Assembly (NCBI GenBank): GCA_028023455.1
Contig: JAQFVV010000021.1
Span: 6,598,853 to 6,662,852, forward strand
Source: Epiperipatus broadwayi
Lineage: Eukaryota; Onychophora; Udeonychophora; Euonychophora; Peripatidae
Direction of reading: 5' to 3'
DNA: 64,000 bases
The notes beneath the pieces are model-generated. The model was given only the letters and a program-made list of their open reading frames with translations, did not search any database and was not told the DNA's origin. The first letter of the stretch is position 1. Each line of letters starts with the position of its first letter. The position numbers were made by a program, and so were the translations under genes. Positions 25,445-37,240 of the stretch are shown in pieces.

Positions 25445-26040
25445 AATAGAAATTTTTTAAATCCTTAATGTTAGAGGATTAAATGTTTGGCCAAAAATGC
25501 ATAAACTCACATGGTTCTTTAGAAATATATTTTTGATATATTAGCCATTACTGAAACAAAATTTAGCCACAGTATTAACCATATATATTTAAAGTATTAT
25601 TTAATTATTGAAACATTGACAATACTTGAAGGAAAAGAAACACATTCAGTCATATCTTTGAATATTGCAAACATTAAAATTCATGTCTATCCATATTATT
25701 TATCCCAGAAAGAAAAAGAAGTTGAGAAAATAATTAATTACATCCAATACTATGAATCAATAAATCATGTACTTTCTATATCATAAATATTGAGTTGGAA
25801 ATTTCAAGAACAACATTTTCCAAGGATTTGTTTCTCAAGCTTGAACATCGCAGGACCCAATCTGCAAACTATTTAAGATATTTAATATCATGCTTATGAT
25901 ATATGTAGTCCATCTACTTTATTAAAGGGCTTTCACTGAAGAGGATTAAATTTGCTGTATTTTGGTTATCAGATCCAGCAGTGATATATCTATTATAAAG
26001 CAAACAAAGTCAAGATGCATTAATTTCATGGTTTAAAAGA
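25445..26040 (+). pseudogene. LINE endonuclease (APE-type) domain fragment
   Basis: Conceptual translation across at least one frame change gives ILNVRGLNVWPKMHKL (about 25457-25504) and then FDILAITETKF (about 25532-25564). The second is the N-terminal signature of the apurinic/apyrimidinic-like endonuclease of non-LTR retrotransposons, with the E-T catalytic region. About 60 further codons stay open. This enzyme nicks target DNA for target-primed reverse transcription. A later GDFN motif is not clearly preserved, and stops and shifts make it non-functional. No reverse transcriptase follows, so it is a fragment. The clade is not assignable by eye. Confidence 0.7.
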
Positions 26041-26194
26041 TTTCCTTTATGATTATGATAAACTTTATTGAAAGTGCCTCAGCTTTAGGTTATAAAGAAG
26101 AAAAAAACCACTTCATTACATAGACGACAGACATATGCAATTTTGAATATATATATATGGCTATATATAGAGCTTGCAAATAAGCTCTTAACAA

Positions 26195-26265
26195 GCTTTG
26201 CAGAATATCCCCAACCCCAGACTGGTTTCTGCTACCAGCTTCCTCAGTGAGGTGCTAGGATATGT
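26195..26265 (-). repeat. Family D repeat, copy 1, partial
   Basis: On the minus strand it reads CCTCACTGAGGAAGCTGGTA...AGAAACCAGTCTGGGG, matching TCACTGATGAAGGCCACAAG...AGAAACTAGTCTGGGG of the copy at 49.6 kb. A short TA-rich stretch precedes it. Confidence 0.6.
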
Positions 26266-26289
26266 AGGGGGTGGGCAAGATTTAAATAA

Positions 26290-28395
26290 TAGGAACCACA
26301 CATCATGCTTTTTATACTCTTTCTGAAAATTCGTGAGCCACAGTAAATACTTTTGTCACTAATTTTGATAATAGTAACACAGGTTCTTAAAAGTCAAATC
26401 ACATTTTATTAATCAAATACGATAATAAAATCCACATTAACTCCTATCATTTAAAAACTAAAAATTTAAAGTTTCAAAATATCTATTTTTATTACTTATT
26501 TTTAAAATATTTACGAAACAAAATACTCTAATATTGATACATACCATTCACCTATAAATTATTAATATAAAAATTTAGGAAAAATATTGAAGGAAACTAA
26601 TATTTGCACTATTTTGAGAATCGCCCAGAGTAGCTTTGGAAAGCATATACCCTTTGTGAGACACGATTTATTCGTTTGTATATATCATAGATATTAAAAT
26701 TGGCCTTTTTGATACTTTGCAAAAGGGCCTTGAAATTCTAGGTATGCCATTAGCCCCCTGACTAACCTAGTTCTTCATAATTAGCTAAAGAGTAAAGATT
26801 CAATATTAATTTGGAATGGCCAAATGATTACCAATGCCCTAAGTTGTAAAACCAATTTAAAAAAAGATATTTGTAATGCAATATGACCTGTATTAGTGTT
26901 CAGGGCGGAATGATGTTGTGCTCACATAAACACTAAATCCAAGATCATCTTTATTTTACGAATTCCTCTTTCACAAATCAAGTTTTTTATTATTATATAT
27001 AAACGTTTCTAATGAATTACGTTCCGCCACATTATTTATAAATAATTTATTTCGTAAAAGCCAATTTTTTAATTTAACTGCAGACAGAAACAAAAACAAG
27101 CAATAAAAAGTTTTCTTACACTAAATATATTACTAAACTAAGCCAATTACTAACTTAAAATTAATCAATAGATTTTTTTTTTTTTTTTAAAAAAATCAAT
27201 CAATTCTTTTTTTGTCTATAAATTATGTTTAAAGTAAACCCTATAATGAGAAAATGAACATTCTCACAGAAACAACTAATTTATGATAAATGAGAACTGT
27301 TTTCATAAACAATTAAGGAAAAATTTCAATTCCCTGAAATTAGGTTTAGAAAATACATTAATTAGAATAACTTAATTTTAACAATGTTTCAATTTCATAT
27401 TTAAATAAAAACTTGAAACTAAAATGGAACAACCATTTATCATAACTCTATCGAATCAAATGCAGATAACAAAAAGAAACATTTAAATAAGTGACTACTT
27501 TAACACTTGTGGATTAGTATTTTATTTTGGAAAGAGAAAAAGTAACGTCGAATTTTTAAGCTCTATTTTCTTTCGTTTCATCTTTATTTATCTTGCTTGA
27601 ATAGTTTAATACAGGAAGATTCTGTATAAATTCCTGAAGAATTAACTATTTGATTATTTTATTTATCTATTTAATACCAAATTCCTTTCAATAATATTCA
27701 AAGAGAATTAAATTGTTAACATAACCTACTTCAGGGCGAAAGCCTCTTTTAAAAGTATCTTTGCTTTTAAAAAAAGTCCGTAAAGGTGAAGGAATTATAT
27801 ACCAAGGTTACATATTGGTGGTGGTGGTGGTGGTGATGATTTTAAACGCTTTTGATTGTTGTTTTACTCTTCAATTAAACTAATTAGATACCTATTTACT
27901 GACGAATATTGAATGGAGTACATGGACGCATCTATCTGAAAAATAAATTATAAGCTTGTTTAAAATCTAAAAAGTTTTGGACTTTTGCCCAGCCTGAATT
28001 CTAATCCAGGTCACTGCCATGGCAGGTAGGGATCTCATGAGAGGCTGTAATATGCAAATAAAAAATTAATTTACATATTTTAAATTTTTCAAAGTAAATA
28101 GTTTTTTTCTTTTTAAAAGCAGCATCATAGACAACTTTTAATGCTCATTAAAATCGGTTAAAAGAAACACTAATTTCATCATAGTGTAATTTTTTAAACT
28201 GGACATCTACGTTGACGTCATGATTTTATTTTTGTCTAATAGTTTTACATTTATGAAACAATGACAATAGTCATGGAACTTTTAGGGACATCATTAGAAA
28301 TATGAAATTATTGAGCAATATTGAGCCAATATGTACAAATATAAAGAGAAACAATGCAGAACACTAGCTGAAATCTTTACAAAAATATTTTAAAC
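26290..28395. other. AT-rich sequence with a GGT microsatellite
   Basis: A (GGT)n tract lies at about 27813-27833. Near 28015 a short palindrome (CTGCCATGGCAG) sits after CTGAATTCTAATCCAGG. Otherwise no gene, repeat family or RNA is supported. Confidence 0.4.
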
Positions 28396-28399
28396 ATCC

Positions 28400-28910
28400 T
28401 GTGCATCTGATGTAGAGATAATCTCTTATTTAATAAATGATTAGTAATAATTATTAAGGTACTTATGTGAAGTACTTGGTGTCAATATTGTGAGTATAGA
28501 AAGTTTGACACTTGGCAAACAAAATTTAATAATTTGGTATTAATAAAAACTAAATGAATGATGACATATATAAAATATTGCAATCTTCACTAAGTAAAGA
28601 GTGCTGCTTCAGGATAAAAGGCAGTTTCCATTTTCATATATTTTTCTTCATATGTTTCAAAAATGTATAACAGAGGAGAAGCTTTAAGTACATCTAAAAA
28701 AGATGTACATGGGAAAAGAGAGATCAAATTGAATTATTCTACATATTTTATGTTTAAATGGAAAAACAAATATAGTAATCTTTAACTGACAAAGTTTATA
28801 TCTGTGTTAAGGATAACTTCTAGTTTAATAAATGATTAATAATAATCATTAATATATATTTTTGAAGTAGTTGTTCTCAAAATTCTGAATGCTTCAAAGT
28901 TTGGTACTTC
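28400..28910 (+). repeat. Family E repeats, two units about 394 bp apart
   Basis: Unit starts are at about 28412 (GAGATAATCTCTTATTTAAT) and 28806 (GGATAACTTCTAGTTTAATA), each followed by AAATGATTARTAATAATYATTA and a GTTTG(A/G)YAC-like end. They lie directly upstream of a family A copy. At 49.97 kb an A-like fragment lies inside an E unit, so E and A may be parts of one composite element. Confidence 0.6.
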
Positions 28911-28970
28911 TAAATATATATTGTAATGGATACATAAATATATGTGTTCCATGAGATACTTAGAAGTATG

Positions 28971-29352
28971 TTATATAATATATAAGGTATGTGAGCACAG
29001 ACTTTCACATGACCAATTACTCTCCATTCTATTTCATAATACTGATACACTTGAACACATATATGTTGAAAAGATAAATTATCACCAATATATGTATTTC
29101 GTGCTAAACCAGCAATCATCAGTTGGTCCAGATTATCATCTTTACACATATATGCAATAAGTGCTCAGACATATATTAAGATAGCCAATCTTCATACTTT
29201 AATGGACAGGTTTTAATCTACTCCACACTGCAACTCTTCAACTGTCCATCCAATTGAAAATCTGATGATGGAATGCTTAAAGGCCACCCTGAGGCCAAGA
29301 TTCTCATGACATCCATGTTGACCTAAAGTCAATCTGACACCTCATGTACAGG
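28971..29352 (+). repeat. Family A repeat, copy 3, near full length
   Basis: Begins at a TATATAATATATAAGG edge and runs through all conserved blocks to the terminal CAATCTGACACCTCATGTAC. Open frames on both strands here (up to 79 codons) are by-products of the repeat. Confidence 0.85.
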
Positions 29353-29399
29353 AAATAATTATTAAAATTATATTTAAAATATTTAGAGGTAAAACTGTA

Positions 29400-30625
29400 T
29401 TAATTTTTATTATTATTAACAAAAAAGTCTGTCAGTTAATAAGTAGAATAAGGTGAGTTTAGAATAGATTAAAAGTTGGTTAGGAAGTAAATAAAAGGGA
29501 AAAATAAAATTCTATATTTGAATCTCAAGTCAAAAAAAAATAGAAGATTGAAACTGATTAATGATATGGATGAATTTAGACAATGGTTTGTCAAGGATAT
29601 AAAGGATACTAAATTTTCATTAGAATTATTCTGCTGTTATTTTAATTCTGATCCTGTTAATTTGATTCAGCTGCTGCTAGCTATATTAATTTTTGCTGAC
29701 TTATCAACTGCTGTATTTTGTGAAGAATGTGTTAATTCATCCTTTCGTCATGTATAGCAATTTATGCAGATGGCCTGACATCACCAGGCAGTGCTAAACT
29801 CACATGGGTTGTTTATTCAGTTTTCATCATCCAATTACTTGTGCATTTGATAGCTTGAAATGTGCAAAAATCTTTAAACTATCAATGCTAAGACATATCT
29901 ATCATTAATGAAGATTACTGCTGAATAAAGCCATAAAGATATATGCTACTCCAAAAAGAAGAAGTGACAAGCTGTTAAAAGGGCTGGGAAACCTATTCAA
30001 GAATGTGATCCACGAATTCTAGAAAAGTGTCAAGGAATACAGGGGTGATATTAAAAATTAATTCAAAGTCTAGACATAAATGATGCACCGTGGGTAAGAT
30101 TTCATTCTCTTAATGAAGTTCCATAAATTAGAAATGATTAAATTGTTACTATCTAGTTAAAGTATATTTAACTATTCTGAATAACTATGTAACTAGTTTA
30201 ATGTAGTTTTACTTTTTTATTCTTCTTCTTATATTTTTTTGTAAATAAATATGTTGTTTTAATATGTTAATTTGGCTTAAATTTTCTTTCTATGTACCTC
30301 ACCATATATAACATTTGATTAAGATAAAATTTGTCAATTATATTGTGTGTGTTTAAATATGCTTTGTCTGATAGCATAATTTCTTGTTCATTTGAGCTAC
30401 TTATGGAATCAAGTATTTGGAGCATTTAAAATATGTTTTTGTGGAGCAGTGGAGTGAATCAATGGTCTTGAAAGGTGGCCATGGTTTGTGCATGCACAGA
30501 CAATTTTGGTCTGATCATTGGTAGGGTTACTATGAAAGATATTAACTATATTAATTCCTCTGGTTGTGTAATGGGTGGTTCAAATTTATAAATTATTATT
30601 GTAAAATTATAAAATAAAATCTTAG
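29400..30625. other. Unrecognised region with weak coding-like patches
   Basis: A 79-codon frame (29518-29757, non-ATG start) reads KLINDMDEFRQWFVKDIKD and then a hydrophobic stretch. At about 29947-30050 a second patch reads ATPKRRSDKLLKGLGNLFKN before a stop. These could be remnants of one mobile-element or host gene, but I recognise no family and can show no splice sites. Confidence 0.15.
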
Positions 30626-30631
30626 ATATCT

Positions 30632-30649
30632 GATATATATATATATATA

Positions 30650-30714
<65 letters not shown>
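30632..30714. repeat. TA microsatellite, interrupted once
   Basis: Two TA tracts separated by TTTATT; about 83 bp in all. Confidence 0.9.
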
Positions 30715-30719
<5 letters not shown>

Positions 30720-31058
30720 CCTTCAGTTCTTATTGTGGAACTACAGATCAAATGCTGTAGTAATATATTTAAATAAAAAATTTTAAAGTTTATTTTTATT
30801 CTTATTGCAATAATAGTAATTAAAGGGCATCTGTGATGTATTGGTCATGTTATAGTTGTTGTTATAAGATAGTATTAACTTAAAAACAATCTCATGTCGG
30901 TGTGCTTAATAATTTTTAGACTTATTCATTCAAATTTTTTATAAGTGCTTAACCATAAAGTTGTTATTTACCTAAAGTATAATGATTTAGTTTTATATAT
31001 ATTATCTACTTCTTCTTCCACCCTTAATATTTTGCCTTTTTTTTTCATATTTCTATAT

Positions 31059-31247
31059 AAACTTCATTAATAATCCTTTAACACTTTAAGAAAATATTTT
31101 TTATTTATAACAGTTTTGACTATCCTAGCAGTAATATTTGTGTAATTTTTTTTGTTGTAGATCTGAAGAAGACTGCTAGGGCAGTTGAAACTGTTATAAA
31201 TAAAAAAAATATTTGCTTAAAGTGTTAAAGGAGTATTAATAAAGTTT
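31059..31247. repeat. Family C foldback (copy 2)
   Basis: The left arm (31059-31132: AAACTTCATTAATAATCCTT...ACAGTTTTGACTATCCTAGC) is the imperfect complement of the right arm (31170-31247: GACTGCTAGGGCAGTTGAAA...TAATAAAGTTT). The loop is about 38 bp. The right arm contains the family C core GATCTGAAGAAGACTGCTAG. The result is a hairpin with arms of about 75 bp. Confidence 0.85.
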
Positions 31248-32330
31248 ACATTTTGTACACATTAAAGTAGTAAAGTTAAAATAATCTCAGCTTAATTGTA
31301 GTATCTTTTTTATTAAATTAAATGTTATAAAAGAACTCTCAAATAGGTTTAAAATTCAGAAAAGTTGTTAAATATTTAAGTTAGTTTTAAATACAGTGTG
31401 TAATCTGCTTTTTAGTAGCAAGTCCATTTACAGTTTAATTAAAAATACAGTTGTAAATATAATAGTATTATAATCTAGTTTTTATTTTAGATAATCTTAA
31501 AGTTTAGTTAATTAAGAATTTTATTATCTTTAAACCAATGGTTAACTAATGTATTTAAATTACTATCCCTAGATAAAGAATTAAATAATAGTATATGTGA
31601 GTATATGAATAGGATTTGGTAATTATTAAAAATGCTTCCAGGGGAGTAAAATTGATGCTTAAAGTTAATTTAAGCATTTAATTTTCTAATATTTTAAATG
31701 TATCTATTTTAAAAAGATACTGTGTAAATTTAATGATAATGTTCTGAGAATTTGTTTTTAAAAAAAGAACAAAATGTATTAAACGATGTATATATTTATT
31801 ACTGTATTAATTTTTATTTTAAATAATTTCCAAATGTATAATGATTTATTTTAAATAATGATTGGTTTAAAAAGGTGACGTAATAGTTATTTTTGTCTGG
31901 AATTTTCCAGAGTATTTAAATTGAAATTATTTTTAGAATCTGTAGTCTGACAATTAAAAAATTGTAAACTTTCATTCAATTGTTAATCATCATTTTTATC
32001 ATATGACTTCCGCTATAAAAGTTTGGTTTATCAAATTTATACATACATCTGATTTTTATTTTATGGATTCAAATTATACATTTTTATAATTAATTTTTAT
32101 TTGCTGTTTAAAGTGAATTATTTAAATCTAAACTTTCAAATCTTCAAATTATTCCAACCTCACTATGGAAAATTGCTTTTCAACTTATATTCATTGCAGA
32201 AAGTGACCTATTGTTCCATCATATCAAGACAGCTGTATGCTCTCAAGAACTTTCATTAAGTCAATTTATTTATTATATTAAAACAATATTTTAAGAAAGA
32301 TATTTCCTATATTAATAACTAAAACTTTTA
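31248..32330. other. AT-rich sequence without a recognised feature
   Basis: No frame, RNA or repeat is supported beyond low-complexity A/T sequence. Confidence 0.4.
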
Positions 32331-32503
32331 AATACTTTTAAGAAAGGCTATAACCTGTATCAACTGTGCCTTGAAATTTTATAATAGTCAAGTAATATCT
32401 TTATTTTGCTGATAGAGGGACCTCTCAAACCACAACACAATATATTGCTTCACTATTATCAAGGCACATTTGATACAGGTTATAGTCTGTCTTAAAAGTA
32501 TTT
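32331..32503. mobile_element. MITE-like foldback element, about 173 bp
   Basis: The termini are AATACTTTTAAGAAAGGCTA and the complement of TAGTCTGTCTTAAAAGTATT. The inverted arms extend about 70 bp (CTATAACCTGTATCAACTGT / ACATTTGATACAGGTTATAG) with a loop of about 35 bp. The size, long inverted termini and lack of coding match miniature inverted-repeat elements. A target-site duplication is not clear because the flanks are A/T-rich. Confidence 0.65.
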
Positions 32504-34150
32504 ACATATACTTTCTGTGCACTTAATAAATAATTACAACTTTATAAAACTTTTAAACTATTTTTATTAATTCTAAAATTAAATCATCTGCAATTTTTTA
32601 AAAGAACTTTAAAAAAAATGCTTATCTGAGTATAGAATATCGCTATCACTTTTCAAGAATGTTCTCTTTTGGATTAATTCAATATTATTATTGAATTTGA
32701 ACTTTTACCAGAGTAGCAGAACCCAGAAAATAATAAAGGAACTAATAATCATTAACAAGTTATTCATCTACATATTTTATGAACACTGCTTTTAAAATGT
32801 ATATTCAAATTTTAATTATTTCAAAAGAAGGTAATGTTTATTTTCTCTGTTTGTTATATGTTAGATTTAAAAAAAAAATATAAATTATCTGCTACTAAAT
32901 ATATTATTAATATAAAAAATATTATTTATGCATTTGTCTATTAATAAAGTTTTCATTGCAGAATGGGATAGCAAAATTATCTGTTTATTCAAAATGAAAT
33001 TATGCTAAAATAGTCTTTAAAATGAAAATATAACTGGAATGTGATTTAATGCTTCTTTAGTTTATGCATACTATTAATAAAAACTAATAGTTATTAAGTA
33101 TAGTGTATTATTTAAGAAATGTTTTATTTTAAAGAAAATATATATTTTTTTACTCTCCATTTGTGAATGTATTTCATGAGTGCATGCTTGAAAAAAAAAT
33201 TATGATGTTTGTATTATTTAGAAAGTCTATACTCAATGTGTTTGCTTTAAGTTATTAAAATATGTTTGCTCTTTAAAAAGTTCATCTTAATTGATTATCA
33301 TGGTTTATTTGCTCTTCACAAATATTGATTTTTAAAGTTCCTTACCATGCTCCATATATATTATTTGTTTTTCAGTTATATTCATTGGAAAATTATAAAC
33401 TGCACTTTTCAAAAATAAATATTAATCTCATTTATCCAATGTAGTAATTAAAATTTAAAATGTTCATTGTATGGTTATTCTACACACTATTAAAATATTA
33501 TGCAATATTTATAATTCATCATTCTACTTATTTAGTTGGCATTAATCCATTTAAAATGGCAATATTTTTGTTTGCATCAGTAACTTCAAATGTCTGCTTA
33601 CCTGATATGTTAAATTGCTATTATTTTCAAGAACTTTTATTTGACTTTATCCAGTATAAGGGTGTGAATATTAAGAGTAACCATATTTTTTAGTGGGAAA
33701 TTAGAAATTTGACTTTTGATCAATTCAACTCCTGGTGAATTTTTTCGTAAGTATTATATGTTAAAATGCATGTCAAATGATATGTTTTATTATAATAAAT
33801 TTTTGCTAAAAAATTTGCACTAGAAGGTGGGAAATTGAAAATTCCCACTCATGTAATAGACATAAGCCCTGCCTTGACATGTTCAGTGATTGTCTGTTGC
33901 CAAGGCTGTAAAATGTTTATGACATTGTTTATTCCAATGACCAAAAACATGTTTATTTATGAATTTATTATGGTTTTAGATTTTTTTTAAAAAATAATTT
34001 ACACTATATTTATTAGATATTATGAAATATAAATTATTAATAATTTATTTTGACTTGAAATACTTTATTTTCAAAAAATATAATATTATATTATCACCTA
34101 ACATGAATATAGCCTGAAGCAATTTGCAAGCATAGTTTCTACATAAAAAA
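32504..34150. other. AT-rich sequence without a recognised feature
   Basis: Holds a 77-codon plus-strand frame (33460-33693), hydrophobic, with no motif and probably chance. A small hairpin (GGTGGGAAATTG / CAATTTCCC-like, near 33825-33848) is seen. Nothing else. Confidence 0.35.
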
Positions 34151-34194
34151 TCTACTTATTATTATGAGTATGAAAATATCACAGTTTTGCAATA

Positions 34195-34560
34195 AATATT
34201 CAAAAAATTTAAACTTTTAAAGCATAATTCATTAGATATAAGAGAAACAAATAATTATTCATTCAGATGTTTTAATAAAAAAATATTTAGTTGATTTTAT
34301 AAACTGAAAATAATATTTCTAGAAACAATGATGTGAAGTTTTTGTTTTGATTATGATCTCATTTTTTTTAAATATGTACAGAAATAAAATGTAAACATTT
34401 AAAATTTATTTCAGTAGTAAACAAAAATATCTATCAAATGAAGTCAAATTTATTATTTTTTAATAAGTAATAATCATTTTATTATATATTTTACATTGAT
34501 GTGTGAGACAATGTGAGAGTGATTTGCTGCATTGCAAAAGGGTTAAAGGACTTTATTTTA
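34195..34560 (+). repeat. Family G repeat, copy 3, partial
   Basis: AAACTTTTAAAGCATAATTC, TTTAAAATTTATTTCAGTAG, AACAAAAATATCTATCAAAT and AATAAGTAATAATCATTTTA follow the same order as in copies 1 and 2. It ends GCTGCATTGCAAAAGGGTTA, comparable to AGTGCAAATGGGTTA after copy 1. Confidence 0.6.
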
Positions 34561-36770
34561 TTGGTAAATACATACAATGCATATTTGACTTCAATCGATT
34601 AGGAGTATTGATTGATCAATTGTTATGGTACTTGCCTGACATACTGTCATCTTAGCAATTCACTTTTCTTTGTGCTCTATCTGTCATTTACAATACATAT
34701 TGTAACCTTTGGCTTTGTCAGTAAAGCTAGATTCTTAGTTGTTTAATCTGTTTAAGTATATTTAAAAAAGAAAAAATAGAAAAAATTTCATTAGCTTAAT
34801 TTTATTGCAAGTTAACTTTATCAAAGCTTTATAATTATATGCCACTTCACATTACCAATTATTTCAAATATTTTCATAAGTCCTGAACATTATTAAAACT
34901 CATTTTAATATTTTATTGTATTAATTTAAACTAGTTTGTGACTGTGGTAGTTTTCAAGTGTTTAACCTAGAGATATATTTTTTCTGTTTAGAAATAAATT
35001 AGTCTTAAAATTAAAATTATTTTAATATAATTCTTAGTATCTCAAATTTTGGTGGTTAAATTAAATAGTGATAGTATTTAGTCCTAAATTTTGATATCAG
35101 ATATCAAAGTAAATTGCTTATTTATAATAGAGCATTTATATATAAATTAACTATTAGCAAAAATATATTAATTTAAGTTAATATCATTGATATTAAATAG
35201 GTAAAAATAAAACTAGATTGGTTAATTTAAAGACAAAGAATTAGTTTATTAATATTAAAATAGTTGCTAATTTTCAAGTGAAACAACCTGAATATACATA
35301 TGTGTGAGTATGCTTGCATTTATTAATTTCAGTTTACTATTTCTTGTTTTGTAATGATGAATATCATTTTAAATATCTTTAAATTAATTTTAATGTTAAG
35401 TTTAACCCTAGGGAATTTCTAATTTATTTGTTTAATCTAGTCTAAAAATAGCTATAAAAGAATAATATAATATTTTAAAAAATATATATATTGTCATTGT
35501 ATTTTATTTTACTGTAATAATTTTAATTTCTTAAACAATTATTTCAGACAGCACATGTTAATTAAAATATTTGAAAAATCTGTAATAAGTTTCTATTTTT
35601 AGTTCAACATCCCAGATACAAAATTGGCCTTTAAATCCTAAGTTGGGAAGATAACAGAAAGTAATAAAAAGATGTTTTTCCGTTAATCAAAAAGTGTGAT
35701 AAACCTAGGTGTATTAAAAGAACACACACACACATCAAACTAGGGGAGAACTATGGAATATACTACTAACTACTGAACTTCTAGTAGAAAAATAGATATT
35801 CAAAGGAGAAAAGAACTTGATTGTATCTCAGCTACAGAATTAGTTATATGTTCAAAATTTTAAATTGTTTTATTTTAAAGTAAGATGTATCCTTAAGAAA
35901 CTTTAAATTCAGGTACTAAAGTTTAAGCTAAGTCACTGGTAATCCAAAAGTCAACACCATTTAAAAAGCAAAAGCAAATGAAGATGCAAGACATTTCTAG
36001 TTGCTGAAATATATCTGTTCAAGACTGGATCTTACTTGCTCATATATTTAAATATTTCACAAGTTGTATGGCCATTATTAAAGTATCTGTATGTTTATGT
36101 TTAAAGAAATCTTATGCAAAATAATTTTCAATGCTGTGCATTTATTTTAGGTTGCTTTCTTGCCAACAAACAGAGAAATGTTATATGCTTTCAAAACTGG
36201 GTCCTGGTAAAATGGTGAAACCCTCATGATCAAGAATTTTAATACTTTAAAAATTTGGTAAACTGGTTATAATTTAGAATTATAATTTCACATTTTTATA
36301 ACTTATTATTTACTTATTTTATGTATTCTTGCTTAATATATTTTATGCGTTATACTTCAAGGTAATATTCAGAAGTTGACATAATATTGACTATTTTATT
36401 AAGGTTATAAAATAATTTTAGTATTCTATCATTTTAAGAGTATTGCTTTGTTCCTTGTTGGGAGTAATTTATTTATTTTAGTGAATACTTATATGTAAAC
36501 CATTAAAGATATTGTGTATTCTTATTTTATTATTTATTCCAGTCTATGTTTTACTAAGTCAGATTTATACATCAATTTTCTTTTGCGTATTGCCTTGAGC
36601 TTATTTTACCAATTTATAGATCCAAGAGATAATGGCCTTGTCTCTCTCTTGATGATGTAATTTTTGATAGCATATGTTTTTTTTTTATAAAGAGATGTTA
36701 GCATTGTCTTGCTCTTCTTGATGATATTTTCCATGAGTGGTAAGTAGATTTAGATTTCATGTTTATAAAA
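34561..36770. other. AT-rich sequence without a recognised feature
   Basis: No gene or repeat family identified. A short (CA)n occurs near 35720. Confidence 0.4.
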
Positions 36771-37130
36771 GTAGGGATATGAATCTAGACTCTTTAACTA
36801 TCCACACCATCTTATACACTGATACTCATGACTGAATACATGTAGAAAAGATAATCACCAATATATGTATTTTGTGCTGAACCAGAATTCATCAGTTGAT
36901 CCAGATCATCATCTCTCACACATATATACAATCAGTGTTCTGTTTATATTAAGATAGCAAATCTTCATACTTTAATGGACAGGATTCAATCTACTCCAAC
37001 CTCCAACTTTTCAGCCATCCATACCACTGAAAATCTGAAGATCAAAACCCAAATCCCATGGTGATGCCAATATTATTGCCATGCCCATGTTGCCCTCAAG
37101 TCACTCTGACCCCTCAAGTATAGGACCTTA
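36771..37130 (+). repeat. Family A repeat, copy 4
   Basis: Carries the conserved family blocks with a deletion near the start. It ends in AAGTCACTCTGACCCCTCAA, the usual terminal block. Confidence 0.8.
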
Positions 37131-37138
37131 TCCATTTA

Positions 37139-37240
37139 AATCTTCATACTTTAATGGACAGGCTTCAATCTACTCTAACCTCCAACTTTTCAGCTATCCA
37201 TACCATTAAAAATCTGATCATAGAATGCCCATATCCCATA
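37139..37240 (+). repeat. Family A repeat, 3' partial copy in tandem with copy 4
   Basis: TCTTCATACTTTAATGGACAGG through AAAATCTGATCATAGAATGC repeats the corresponding part of copy 4 only about 180 bp downstream, including its CAACTTTTCAGC variant. This points to a local duplication after insertion rather than a second insertion. Confidence 0.75.

Noticed and set aside
28910-29160. Overlapping open frames on both strands (72 and 79 codons)
   Set aside because: Both follow the family A repeat; other copies do not keep them.
31090-31200. A complete hammerhead ribozyme in the family C foldback
   Set aside because: CTGAAGA, GAAAC and a stem III can be drawn, but stem I does not pair and an extra A follows the core. 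The left arm is simply the inverted copy. Kept only as a shared-core observation.
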